Positions 1 to 7,276 of a DNA stretch of 9,626 nt are shown here, one piece after another. The position numbers and the translations under genes are program-made. The notes beneath the pieces were generated by a model that worked only from the letters and a program-made list of their open reading frames with translations, was not told the DNA's origin and searched no databases. Each line of letters starts with the position of its first letter. Within the stretch, counting starts at the first letter, position 1. Location of the stretch: positions 1 through 9,626 of the forward strand of contig JASHYD010000799.1 of NCBI GenBank assembly GCA_030043175.1, read 5' to 3'. This DNA is from Xanthobacteraceae bacterium. Its GTDB lineage: Bacteria; Pseudomonadota; Alphaproteobacteria; Rhizobiales; Xanthobacteraceae.

Positions 1-301
1 GTGGCCGAACCTGTCCGGCGATGCTTTCGACATAAGCGCTTACGTGAAGGGAGCTACCTCTTTGCAAAAATTTCGGAGGCTTCGGAACAGACTGGGAAAA
101 CTGGGCGTTGGTTTAAATTATTAGACGCGCCACCTCTCGAAGCTCTGGCGAGAGCGAAAAGCCTAGACCAGATCGCGAGAGTGGGACTTGGCCGGTCTGG
201 TTGCGGCAAGCCGTTAATTGCTCGATGCCGGGGCGATCAAGGAGGCCCTCGATCACCCGCCAACGATAGCCCACGAGGGGTGACGCTCGCGTGGTGCAGG
301 C
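1..301. other. Left-edge region without a confident gene
   Basis: No complete gene is convincing here. Frame 2 on the plus strand is open from the edge to a TAG at 122-124. Its 40 residues include a basic stretch (RRLRNRLGKL) and end in GVGLNY, which could be the C-terminus of a protein that begins outside the window. Frame 1 is also open from a GTG at base 1 to 315, but it runs into the end of the DedA gene and has an unconvincing composition. Bases 125-301 show only a weak 5-bp hairpin near 142-155 and no clear terminator for the DedA gene that ends at 302. Confidence 0.4.
2..124 (+). CDS. Possible C-terminal fragment of an unidentified protein
   Basis: A reading frame enters from the left edge and stops at TAG 122-124. 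The visible 40 residues alternate hydrophobic and polar positions (FDISAYVKG, then a basic helix-like stretch and GVGLNY), which is more protein-like than the two other forward frames. I do not recognise the family. The frame could equally be open by chance, because 120 bases of GC-rich DNA without a stop is unremarkable. The sequence to the left would decide it. Confidence 0.2.
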   Translation, partial: WPNLSGDAFDISAYVKGATSLQKFRRLRNRLGKLGVGLNY

Positions 302-844
302 TCATGGCCAGATGAATTTGAAAACCTTTGCCACAACATCCCCCAGCGTGAGCAGCATCGCTACCCATACGAAGGCGGAAGCGAAATTGGCGATTTGGAA
401 GTGCCAAATTGGCATTGCGAAGATGCCGGCCACGAGGGGCACCACAGCGCGCAGAGGGCCTGAAAACCGTCCGATGAAAATGGCGAGCAGGCCCCAATTG
501 GCAACGAAGCGTTCGCCACGCGGAAGGAGATTGGGGCGGCGCGAGAGCGGCCAGATATGGGCGGCCGCGGGCCCAAGCTTAGTTCCGATCCAATAGGACA
601 GCCAATCGCCAAGCGCCGCGCCGACGGCGCCCGCAACCCAGACAGACCAGAAGTTGATGCCGCCGTGGGCTATCATGGTGCCGACGGCGACCAAAACGGC
701 CCAGGCTGGGAGCACGAGAGAGATGAACGCGAGCGATTCTCCAAAGGCAAGGGCACCGACGATCGGTGCCGCCCACATTTCGTGGGCCCGCACGAATTCA
801 ACAAGGTGCTGGGCGGTGCCGTGAACCTGATTTTCGAGCGACAT
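302..844 (-). CDS. DedA/SNARE-associated family inner-membrane protein
   Basis: The 180-residue protein belongs to the DedA (VTT domain) superfamily. Members are inner-membrane proteins linked to lipid scrambling or flipping, membrane-potential maintenance and envelope stress. Family marks are visible: the FGES...VLPAW segment near residues 34-48 with an acidic residue (E36) and a proline (P46) in a re-entrant-type hydrophobic region; GDWLSYWIG at 79-87; and the glycine/arginine motif GRFSGPLR at 125-132 followed by VPLVAG. Hydrophobic segments lie at about 24-58, 65-88, 113-140 and 150-172. Length is near the short end of the family. The ATG at 844 is 66 bases downstream of the TSUP permease stop on the same strand, so the two may be co-transcribed. 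No strong Shine-Dalgarno is seen before it. The family call is strong; the substrate is unknown. Confidence 0.85.
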   Translation of the reverse strand: MSLENQVHGTAQHLVEFVRAHEMWAAPIVGALAFGESLAFISLVLPAWAVLVAVGTMIAHGGINFWSVWVAGAVGAALGDWLSYWIGTKLGPAAAHIWPLSRRPNLLPRGERFVANWGLLAIFIGRFSGPLRAVVPLVAGIFAMPIWHFQIANFASAFVWVAMLLTLGDVVAKVFKFIWP

Positions 845-910
845 GGCTTACAGGTGACAGCGAGTGCGTCGCTTGGTTCCTTCCCTCCCGACCGCTCCGA
901 TTTTTGAGCT

Positions 911-1717
911 TCAGTGGAAACTCTGAAGTACGCCACGGAGACTCAGAAGCACAATCACCGTCCCGACGAGAAACATCAATGCGCGCTCCGGTAGCCTTCG
1001 CGTCATGAAGGCAGCGAACGGGGCCGCGAGAACGCCTCCGGTCACTAGACCGGTAATGATCGGCCACAGCTCCAAGCCGATTGTCGCGACGAAAGTCGCT
1101 GTAACCACGCTGGTCACAAAGAACTCTGCGGCGTTTGACGAGCCAATGGCCAGACGTGGCGTCATCCGCCACCCGATCAAGGTCGAAGTCACCATAGCAC
1201 CCCATCCACCGCCGCCGATCGCATCGAGTAACCCGCTGACAACACCAAGCGGGGCCACGTGTGTCGTTGTCCAGGAAATCGAACGTCTCCGGCTTGCCCT
1301 GACCGCGCTCTGCCCGGCGTCCTGCCCGGCGGCACTGCGGTCATTCCTAAATCGACTGATGGCGCGCCAGATGATCACGATACCCACAGCAAGAAGATAC
1401 AGGCTTACGATTGGTCGAATGACCGATCCAGGCAGCACGGTCGACAGATATGCCCCTGTCGCGCCGCCTACGACACCTGCGAAGGCGAGCGGGCGCAGCA
1501 AAGCCACGTCAACATTTCCGAGTCGCCAATGAGCGGTTCCCGAGACTGCAGTGGTGAACACTTCGGCTGTGTGCACGCTGGCACTCGCAATAGGGCGCGC
1601 GACACCTAGCCCCATCAGCATAGTTGTCGCGGTGACGCCATAGGCCATGCCAAGGGCGCCATCGATGGCCTGGGCTGCGAATCCGATGCACGCGAAAACG
1701 ACGACTTCCTCCCACAT
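911..1717 (-). CDS. TauE/SafE (TSUP) family membrane permease, probable anion/sulfite exporter
   Basis: The 268-residue protein is a member of the TauE/SafE (TSUP) family, inner-membrane carriers implicated in moving sulfite, sulfoacetate, sulfate or related organic anions. The family's internal duplication is visible. The first half has DGALGMAYG (19-27) followed by SASVHTAEVF (45-54); the second half has DAIGGGGWG (165-173) followed by SSNAAEFF (193-200). A basic cytoplasmic loop at about 118-150 (RFRNDR, RASRRRS) separates the halves. There are about seven or eight hydrophobic segments and no signal peptide. The start ATG at 1717 is preceded by an AAGG about ten bases upstream. It lies between the small hypothetical gene upstream and DedA downstream, all on the minus strand. 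No sulfur-metabolism enzyme is in the window, so the substrate cannot be assigned from context. Confidence 0.88.
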   Translation of the reverse strand: MWEEVVVFACIGFAAQAIDGALGMAYGVTATTMLMGLGVARPIASASVHTAEVFTTAVSGTAHWRLGNVDVALLRPLAFAGVVGGATGAYLSTVLPGSVIRPIVSLYLLAVGIVIIWRAISRFRNDRSAAGQDAGQSAVRASRRRSISWTTTHVAPLGVVSGLLDAIGGGGWGAMVTSTLIGWRMTPRLAIGSSNAAEFFVTSVVTATFVATIGLELWPIITGLVTGGVLAAPFAAFMTRRLPERALMFLVGTVIVLLSLRGVLQSFH

Positions 1718-1815
1718 GAAGCGTGATACCTTGAATGGCGCTCAGCAGTGGGAAAGAGCGGAGGGTCGCATAGGGTTTCGTCTTCATTGGTTGAGACGGA
1801 CTGGCTATGACCCGC

Positions 1816-1962
1816 TTACTGTTCCGGGTCGCCAGCCGAGGAAGACCGTCGGACAGACTTTTCAAGCCGCAAAACGCACGTGGCATTTTCAACCCGCAAG
1901 GCCAGATTTTCGTAGTGCATTGCGATTTCGCGCATCATCCGGCGGGCGTCCGGATCGAGCAT
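1816..1962 (-). CDS. Out-of-frame C-terminal piece of the small hypothetical gene
   Basis: This 48-codon reading frame overlaps the end of the upstream hypothetical gene in another frame. It is open from 2031 down to TAA at 1816-1818, with a first ATG at 1962. Its translation contains MLDPDARRMMREIAMHYENL, a helical pattern that I associate with small Rhizobiales hypothetical proteins (a D-P-x-A-R-R...I-A...Y-E-x-L-A type motif). The overlapping frame is rich in S, R, N and P and looks random there. The simplest reading is that this is the true C-terminus of the gene starting at 2272, displaced by a frameshift between about 1965 and 2031. It could instead be a separate overlapping small gene. 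No good Shine-Dalgarno precedes the ATG. Confidence 0.35.
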   Translation of the reverse strand: MLDPDARRMMREIAMHYENLALRVENATCVLRLEKSVRRSSSAGDPEQ

Positions 1963-2272
1963 TGTTCTGGCTCGAACGAGCGCTTTCTTGGGCGTTGTCT
2001 CGCCACTGGGCGGCCGATAGTAGCTCGGCTTCTATTTCGGGCTCGCTAGGTGCCGACCGGTACGCAGGCCACAGCCCACCCTTTCTCATGAGCTCGCTAG
2101 CGAGCCCCGCGACGAGAGCGTCAATCTTGGCGATAAGCGCCTGCGAAAGATCGATTGCTTCGCGCGTTGCTGTCACCCGCTCGGCCGTGCCACGTCGCAA
2201 GCGATGCGCTCGTACTGCGTAGTCAGCCAAGTTTATCGCGGCGGCAGCGTTATATGCGTGGATTGTATGCAT
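1889..2272 (-). CDS. Small hypothetical protein, C-terminal part probably frame-shifted
   Basis: The reading frame encodes 127 residues with no recognised domain. The start ATG at 2272 is chosen because a good Shine-Dalgarno (GAGGAG at 2279-2284, six bases away) precedes it. The frame continues further upstream, but that part lies antisense to the ATPase end and looks random. The first 75 residues are alanine- and leucine-rich and helical (INLADYAVRAHRL, then REAIDLSQALIAKIDALVAGL), with no signal peptide or membrane span. After about residue 90 the frame turns into low-quality S/R/N/P-rich sequence, while a different frame becomes protein-like. The gene may therefore be disrupted. It sits 176 bases after the P-type ATPase stop and 171 bases before the TSUP gene, on the same strand. 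Confidence 0.5.
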   Translation of the reverse strand: MHTIHAYNAAAAINLADYAVRAHRLRRGTAERVTATREAIDLSQALIAKIDALVAGLASELMRKGGLWPAYRSAPSEPEIEAELLSAAQWRDNAQESARSSQNNARSGRPPDDARNRNALRKSGLAG

Positions 2273-2278
2273 GACACG

Positions 2279-2284
2279 CTCCTC
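2279..2284 (-). promoter_or_regulatory. Shine-Dalgarno of the small hypothetical gene
   Basis: GAGGAG on the minus strand ends six bases before the ATG at 2272. It decides the start of this gene against the longer open frame that extends upstream to 2638. Confidence 0.6.
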
Positions 2285-2448
2285 AAACTCAGGCGGGAGC
2301 GCAACCGCGTCCCTCAGCCGCCGGGAGCAGCTGCTCGTTCTGTAATACCACGATAGGAGAACCCGGAAGGTTTGCGAGTGACTTTTTGTCCAGCTGCGGC
2401 GAAAGTGCACCGGTCGAAGCTTTGCGGCACTCGCTGGTAAGCTATCCC

Positions 2449-5256
2449 CTATGTCCCACGTGCCCGTGCAATGGCCTTGCTGATCTCGGTGAGGCCGAGC
2501 ACCGAACTCGCGATCGCCGTACAGTACAGCCAGTCGCCGGCGGTCAACCCGGTCGTCGAGAACGCCTCCTGTAGAGACGGGGTATAGACGACCGCGGCGT
2601 GCAATAGGAGCGACAAGACGACCGCCGCCCAGAGCCAATGATTGGTGAACAATCCTTCGACCGCGATCCGCTCATCGGAGCGCGAACAAAACGCATTGAA
2701 CAACTGGAACAAAACGAGCGTGGTAAAGGCCATCGTCTGAGCGTAGCGTATGTTCATGGAGCCTTGTATCAGGCCCTGAGGCAGCGCTCCATCGAGCACG
2801 AATAATGTTCCGATAGCCATCACGAGGCCAACGGAGAAAATGCCGGTCCACATGCGCGGCGTGATGACCTGCTCGGCGCGCGGACGCGGCGGTCGGCTCA
2901 TCGCCCTGGCATCTGGGGGATCGACAGCCAGGGCAAGCGCAGGCGCACCGTCCGTGACCAGATTAATCCAAAGAATCTGCGTGGCTGAGAGTGGAAAAAC
3001 CAGGCCACCGCCATCCTCCGGGATCAGCCCGATGACACCGGCCAGGACCACCCCAAAAAACATCGTCATCACTTCGCCGATGTTAGATGACAGCAAGAAC
3101 CGCAGGAACTTACGGATATTGGCAAAGATTGCGCGGCCTTCTTCGACAGCGGCCACGATTGTCGCGAAATTGTCGTCGGCCAGCACCATGTCGGCGGCTT
3201 GCTTGGACACGTCGGTGCCGGCAAGGCCCATCGCTATCCCAATGTCAGCCGTCTTCAGTGCTGGAGCGTCGTTGACGCCGTCGCCTGTCATCGCGACCGT
3301 CATCCCATCGCGTTGCAACGCCTTGACAACGTGTAGCTTGTGCTCGGGATTGACACGGGCGAAGACCGACACCCCGCGGACTGTGCGGTCTACAATCGTT
3401 TCTGGCATCTTGGCGAGTTCGGCGCCGGTAGTGACAAGCCCCTCCGGTGCAATGCCGAGTTGGGCGGCGATCACAGCCGCCGTTTTGGGGTGGTCGCCGG
3501 TGATCATAATCGGCCGGATGCCGGCGCCTATTGCGCGTGCGACCGCCTCCTTTGCTTCCTTGCGCGGTGGGTCGATCATGCCGATCAGGCCGACGAAGAC
3601 GAGGTCACGCTCGATCCCTTCGGCGACTTGGCGCAGTTCGCGGGCTTTCGTAGGGAAACAGCGGAACGCGACTGCCAGCGTGCGCAGCGCCTCCTCGGCG
3701 AGTTCCTCATTTAATTTAAGGATGTCCAACCGGCGGTCCGCGGTCAAAGGCTTGAGGTCCCCGCCCACCAATTCATGGCTGCAACGATCAAGCAACACGT
3801 CTGGGGCGCCCTTGGTCAGCGCGACAAGCCCGCCTTGTCGCTTCGCATCAGTGTGAATCGTTGTCATGAGCTTGCGCTCGGATGAAAACGGCAACTCCTC
3901 CCTGCGGATAAAACGAGTGTCGAGAGCTTCGCCTTTCAGCCCGGCCTTGCGGGCGGCGACGATCAGCGCGCCTTCGGTCGGATCGCCCTCAACCCTCCAT
4001 CGTCCCTTATGCTCCTGCAAAACCGCATTGTTCGCGCGATCGGCGATGGAGAGCGCCCAGACCAGCTCGGATTGCAGTGCGCCATCGATTGGCCCATCGC
4101 CTTCACGCTTCACTTCCCCTTCGGGGGCGTACCCGGTGCCGCTAAATACCACGCGGCCGCTCGCAGTCACGACAAGACGTACCGTCATTTCATTCTTGGT
4201 GAGTGTACCCGTCTTATCGGAAGCGATGACATTCGCTGAACCTAGAGTTTCGATCGCCGCAAGATGACGCACTATGGCCTTTCTTTTCGCCATGCGGTGC
4301 ACGCCCAGCGACAACGCGGCGGTGACGACGGCAGGCAAGCCTTCAGGCACTGCGGCCACCGCAAGGGCGATGCCGAAGATAAGAACTTCGAAGATAGCAG
4401 AAAGTCCGCGCACATCCTCGACAAGGAGGATCGTCGCGATCATCGCGACTGCGATGGCGACGACGACAATCGCTAGCACTTTACCGACGCGATCGAGTTG
4501 ACTCTGCAGCGGGGTAGGTTCCTCTGGTGCCCCTTTCAGCATTCTGGCGATTCGCCCTATTTGGGACTGCATGCCGGTAGCCGTGACTACCGCGCGGCCC
4601 CGCCCATAGGTCGCCACCGTGCCGCTGAAGATCATGTTCTGCTGGTCGCCGAGAGTCGCTTCCGCGACGACTGGCGCGACATCCTTTACTACGGGCAAGC
4701 TCTCGCCCGTGAGTGCCGCCTCGGCCGTTTGCAGCGCCGTCGACTCGACCATTCGCGCATCGGCCGGGATCGTGTCGCCTTGTTCTACTAGGATGATGTC
4801 GCCGGGTACAAGCTCGGCGGCCAATATGGTTTGTCGTGCCCTGTCCCGGATCACCTTTGCCTGGGCAGCCGATAGTTGGCGGAGCGCGGCCAGAGCGTGC
4901 TCTGCGCGAGCCTGCTGGATATACCCGATCACCGCGTTGAGCAGTATGATGGCGAAGATTGCGATCGCCTCGTACGGCAGCGCCGTGTCACGTTCATGTA
5001 ACCACAGACCTGCCGATACGGCAGTCGCCACCATCAGCAGGATCACAAATGTGTCGGCGAACTGGGCGAGAAATTTCCGCCATCGCGAGACCGGCGCCTC
5101 CATCGTGAGTTCGTTTGGCCCGTAGCGGCGCAGGCGTTGCCGTGCCTCTCCTACGCTTAGCCCAGATCGATCATCCGTCCCTAGTGCCGACAGAACATCG
5201 CCGGTCGTTTGCCGATACGGTTCGATTTCTGTTTGACAGACATCTTCATTCTGCAT
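2449..5256 (-). CDS. Type II P-type cation-transporting ATPase (Ca2+-ATPase-like, PacL/SERCA type)
   Basis: The 935-residue inner-membrane pump uses ATP to move cations. In order it has: an N-terminal cation-ATPase segment (about 14-50); TM1-2 (about 66-115); an actuator domain with TGES at 183-186; TM3-4 with PEGLP at 304-308; the phosphorylation motif DKTGTLT with Asp347; the nucleotide-binding domain with KGAP at 482-485; TGD at 586-588; the GDGVND hinge at 658-663; and six C-terminal membrane segments. Residues matching the SERCA calcium sites are present: E305 in TM4, N725 and E728 in TM5 (SSNIGEV), and N765, T768 and D769 in TM6 (NLVTDG). The TM8 glutamate position appears to be Q851. 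This points to Ca2+ (or Mn2+) export rather than a heavy-metal P1B pump, and no CPC-type motif is present. The ATG at 5256 is chosen because the homology-like region begins just after it. A GTG at 5412 in the same frame would add 52 uncharacteristic residues. Neither start has a strong ribosome site. Confidence 0.93.
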   Translation of the reverse strand: MQNEDVCQTEIEPYRQTTGDVLSALGTDDRSGLSVGEARQRLRRYGPNELTMEAPVSRWRKFLAQFADTFVILLMVATAVSAGLWLHERDTALPYEAIAIFAIILLNAVIGYIQQARAEHALAALRQLSAAQAKVIRDRARQTILAAELVPGDIILVEQGDTIPADARMVESTALQTAEAALTGESLPVVKDVAPVVAEATLGDQQNMIFSGTVATYGRGRAVVTATGMQSQIGRIARMLKGAPEEPTPLQSQLDRVGKVLAIVVVAIAVAMIATILLVEDVRGLSAIFEVLIFGIALAVAAVPEGLPAVVTAALSLGVHRMAKRKAIVRHLAAIETLGSANVIASDKTGTLTKNEMTVRLVVTASGRVVFSGTGYAPEGEVKREGDGPIDGALQSELVWALSIADRANNAVLQEHKGRWRVEGDPTEGALIVAARKAGLKGEALDTRFIRREELPFSSERKLMTTIHTDAKRQGGLVALTKGAPDVLLDRCSHELVGGDLKPLTADRRLDILKLNEELAEEALRTLAVAFRCFPTKARELRQVAEGIERDLVFVGLIGMIDPPRKEAKEAVARAIGAGIRPIMITGDHPKTAAVIAAQLGIAPEGLVTTGAELAKMPETIVDRTVRGVSVFARVNPEHKLHVVKALQRDGMTVAMTGDGVNDAPALKTADIGIAMGLAGTDVSKQAADMVLADDNFATIVAAVEEGRAIFANIRKFLRFLLSSNIGEVMTMFFGVVLAGVIGLIPEDGGGLVFPLSATQILWINLVTDGAPALALAVDPPDARAMSRPPRPRAEQVITPRMWTGIFSVGLVMAIGTLFVLDGALPQGLIQGSMNIRYAQTMAFTTLVLFQLFNAFCSRSDERIAVEGLFTNHWLWAAVVLSLLLHAAVVYTPSLQEAFSTTGLTAGDWLYCTAIASSVLGLTEISKAIARARGT

Positions 5257-5488
5257 CAGCAGGATGCTCGCAGTGCGTGTCGCGGCGTGCGCCCGTCGTC
5301 CGATGTTTCGCGCGTCCGAAGGAACATGCGCAGCAGATATGAAATGAAAACTGACCACGCCAGGGCCCGGTACCTCATGCGGAGTATCCGCCAGCTCATG
5401 GGTAAGCAGCACAGCGCGGCGCTCGGGCTCGATATTCTGCTGATGCTGAGACCGGCCGCTCTTCCGCTGCGGTGAGAGCGAGCCTTTC

Positions 5489-5528
5489 GTGAGGTAGGCT
5501 TACGAGGGAACCGCCGAAAGCCCCTCAC
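5489..5528. repeat. Imperfect inverted repeat (hairpin)
   Basis: GTGAGG-ta-GGCTT at 5489-5501 pairs with AAGCC-CCTCAC at 5518-5528. This gives 11 base pairs interrupted by a two-base bulge, around a 16-base loop. No T-run follows on either strand, so it is not a standard intrinsic terminator. It could be an operator-like dyad or an RNA structure in the ATPase leader. Confidence 0.5.
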
Positions 5529-5725
5529 TTCAACAACCGGCGACGGCGATCATCCGCCATCAGCAGAGGCGTGGATGGCCGGGGCAAACCCTCAGCCGTC
5601 GCGCCCGGTCTCCGTACATTCGTCGCGGCGTCTCGGCGGTTGTCCCTGCGGTCGGGCCAAGGTGGCCGTACCTGGTGCACGCATAAGTGGCCAAGGTCGA
5701 CCCGGCGGTCTGGTGTCGCGAAGTC

Positions 5726-5754
5726 TTGCCTATTCGCAGAAGTAAACACATAAA
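5726..5754 (+). promoter_or_regulatory. Candidate sigma-70-type promoter of the histidine kinase
   Basis: TTGCCT (5726-5731) and CATAAA (5749-5754) are separated by exactly 17 bases, in a locally AT-rich patch that stands out from its GC-rich surroundings. Transcription would start near 5761, about 25 bases before the ATG at 5786. This is a pattern match only. Confidence 0.35.
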
Positions 5755-5785
5755 AACCAGCGTAGAAGTTGTGGGGGCGCGAACG

Positions 5786-6862
5786 ATGCAGGTGCACAAA
5801 GGAACGGAGACGCTGTCGCTTTTTTACATCGATGTCCCCGCGCTGCGGCCGGGAACCGTCGGGGCCTATTCTTTCGCTTTCTTGTGCGCCGCAATTGCCA
5901 CCGTACTTGGGGCCGCCATCGATCCGTACGTTGTGGGCGTTCCGTTCGTTACGTTCTCCCCAGCAGTCATAATCGCCGCGCTAATCAGCGGATTGGGTGC
6001 CGGCCTTTCTTGTATTGTCCTCAGCGCTGCCTCCGCCTCGTTCTTTCTGCTGCCGCCACGCGGGTCTTTCTTCGTTGAAAGCTCGGCAGACGTCGTGGAA
6101 TTGTTGGTGTTTATCTTTGAGGCACTTTTCTACGTGATCCTGATTACCGTGCTGCGGTTGACCCTCGAAGGATACCGAAGGCTTAGCCGCAATTTGGAAC
6201 AGCGCGTTGAACAGCGCACCGTGGCCCTGCGCGAGAGCCAAGAGCGTCTCGGGTCGGTCGTTGCAGAACTCCAGCACCGCACACGAAACCTCATTAGCAT
6301 TGTGAGCGTGATGGCGGACAGGACACTGAGAGCGAGCAAGACATCTGACGATTTCAGAGCTAGCTTTCAGGACCGTCTTGAAGTTCTAGGCCGCGCACAG
6401 GGGCTGCTCTTTCGCACGGAAGGCGGCCGGGTTACCTTCGACGAATTGATCGATACCGAGTTGGCCGCGCAGTCCGCTCATGAGGGAGAAAACGGATCGA
6501 TTATGCTCGACGGACCGAAAGGCATTCCACTGCGCTCCCGTACAGTTCAATCCCTCGCGATGGCCTTGCACGAGCTCATGACCAATGCGGCCAAATATGG
6601 CGCACTCAAGCAACCGAATGGGCGTCTCACCGTACGGTGGCGACTGGAGACCTTGGCAGAAGATGGCAAGCCCTGGCTTCATCTCGATTGGAAGGAAAGC
6701 GGCGTGGAGATACCACCCTTGGGTGCCCGGCCCCTAGGCAGCGGCCAAGGAAGAGAGTTGATTGAGCGGGTGCTGCCGTATCAATTTGACGCACGAACGA
6801 CGTTCGCCGTGGAAGCGGACGGCTTCCATTGCACTATTTCGCTTCCTGCCCACACAAAATGA
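5786..6862 (+). CDS. HWE-family sensor histidine kinase with DUF4118 membrane domain
   Basis: The 358-residue protein is a membrane-bound sensor kinase. Residues about 25-128 form four membrane segments of the DUF4118/KdpD type, with the typical FSPAVIIAALISGLGAGL and FFLLPPRGSFF stretches. A coiled linker (about 129-155, NLEQRVEQRTVALRESQERL) leads to the H-box ELQHRTRNLI with phospho-acceptor His164. The HWE subfamily marks follow: ALHELMTNAAKYGAL (260-274) with the N-box Asn267 and the extra conserved His262, then W302-K-E304, then the glycine-rich GSGQGRELI. It ends at residue 358 with no receiver or other C-terminal domain. The ATG at 5786 is chosen because the membrane domain begins soon after; a GTG at 5771 in the same frame is an alternative. 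No response regulator lies nearby, so its partner is elsewhere. HWE kinases in alphaproteobacteria often feed the general stress response, which is an inference here. Confidence 0.9.
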   Translation: MQVHKGTETLSLFYIDVPALRPGTVGAYSFAFLCAAIATVLGAAIDPYVVGVPFVTFSPAVIIAALISGLGAGLSCIVLSAASASFFLLPPRGSFFVESSADVVELLVFIFEALFYVILITVLRLTLEGYRRLSRNLEQRVEQRTVALRESQERLGSVVAELQHRTRNLISIVSVMADRTLRASKTSDDFRASFQDRLEVLGRAQGLLFRTEGGRVTFDELIDTELAAQSAHEGENGSIMLDGPKGIPLRSRTVQSLAMALHELMTNAAKYGALKQPNGRLTVRWRLETLAEDGKPWLHLDWKESGVEIPPLGARPLGSGQGRELIERVLPYQFDARTTFAVEADGFHCTISLPAHTK

Positions 6863-6931
6863 CGGATCATCCGAGCATGCTTTAGCTGGCACTGCAGCCA
6901 CAAGCGCGCCCGCGTTGGTCGGCATTGAGCA

Positions 6932-7201
6932 TCATTGTTGCCGCCTGCCGGACAATCGCTCGCCGCCGAACCGCTCGGAGAAAACGTCCGCGTCCTCCGG
7001 CTTGGCAAAGCGGAACACCACGTAGTCGGTGTCATCACGGCGCAGGGAGTACGTGAGCGGCGAGACCGACAGGGTATTCGCAAATCTGCGCACGATTGCA
7101 CCATTCTTGAGGTCACGCACCTTCTCCGCCGACAGGGCCACATGGTGCGGCCACTCACGCTGAGGGTCGGACTGGGCAATCTCGCCATTGCGGCCGTTCA
7201 T
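6932..7201 (-). CDS. Conserved-looking small hypothetical protein (89 aa)
   Basis: This 89-residue soluble protein lacks a signal peptide and membrane spans. It has a charged, well-ordered middle: EWPHHVALSAEKVRDL (16-31), then a helical stretch to about 46, then SLRRDDTDYVVFRFAKPEDADVFSERFGGERL (52-83). The pattern looks like a small alpha/beta domain ending in a helix, and the composition is that of a real protein. I recall similar small proteins in Rhizobiales but can assign no function. The ATG at 7201 has only a weak purine stretch upstream. The same frame continues upstream through four codons to a TAG and then a 20-codon segment starting at ATG 7276. The gene is convergent with the histidine kinase, with 69 bases between the stops and no clear terminator in that gap. 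Confidence 0.65.
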   Translation of the reverse strand: MNGRNGEIAQSDPQREWPHHVALSAEKVRDLKNGAIVRRFANTLSVSPLTYSLRRDDTDYVVFRFAKPEDADVFSERFGGERLSGRRQQ

Positions 7202-7213
7202 GATTCGCGCACC

Positions 7214-7276
7214 CTACGCTTTGCGGTCTTCCGCCGTCGCAGAGATCGCGCCGGTGGCTTTCTTCTTGAGAATCAT
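7214..7276 (-). CDS. Possible 20-residue leader peptide or severed N-terminus
   Basis: ATG at 7274-7276 opens a 20-codon frame (MILKKKATGAISATAEDRKA) that ends in TAG at 7214-7216. The frame is exactly in phase with the 89-residue gene, whose ATG follows the TAG after four codons (G-A-R-I). The peptide is basic then alanine-rich and looks like an ordinary protein N-terminus. It may be a short upstream peptide, or the original start of the downstream gene cut off by a nonsense mutation. No strong ribosome site precedes ATG 7276. Confidence 0.3.
   Translation of the reverse strand: MILKKKATGAISATAEDRKA

Larger units (their letters stand above)
5257..5785. other. Divergent intergenic region between ATPase and kinase
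   Basis: These 529 bases separate the divergently transcribed ATPase and histidine-kinase genes. No frame on either strand gives a convincing protein. The region holds a long imperfect hairpin (5489-5528), a 9-base direct repeat GGCCAAGGT (5655-5663 and 5689-5697), and a candidate promoter for the kinase (5726-5754). No convincing promoter for the ATPase was found. The length is more than two promoters need, so a small RNA, a leader or a degraded gene is possible but not shown. Confidence 0.6.

Noticed and set aside
84..109. GGAAC followed after 17 bases by CGTT, like an EcfG (general stress sigma) promoter
   Set aside because: It points to the plus strand, where no gene follows, and such a short bipartite pattern arises by chance.
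1005..1532. A 175-codon open frame on the plus strand
   Set aside because: It is antisense to the TSUP permease, whose duplicated family motifs are clear.
2273..2638. Upstream extension of the small hypothetical gene into a 249-residue frame
   Set aside because: This part lies antisense to the end of the ATPase and has a random, R-rich composition. A good Shine-Dalgarno sits directly before ATG 2272.
2840..3856. A 338-codon open frame on the plus strand
   Set aside because: It is a shadow of the ATPase gene on the opposite strand, which has a full set of catalytic motifs. The translated product is S/A/P/R-rich and featureless.
5257..5412. GTG at 5412 as the start of the P-type ATPase
   Set aside because: The extra 52 residues do not resemble the family's N-terminus, and no strong ribosome site precedes the GTG. 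It remains a possible alternative.
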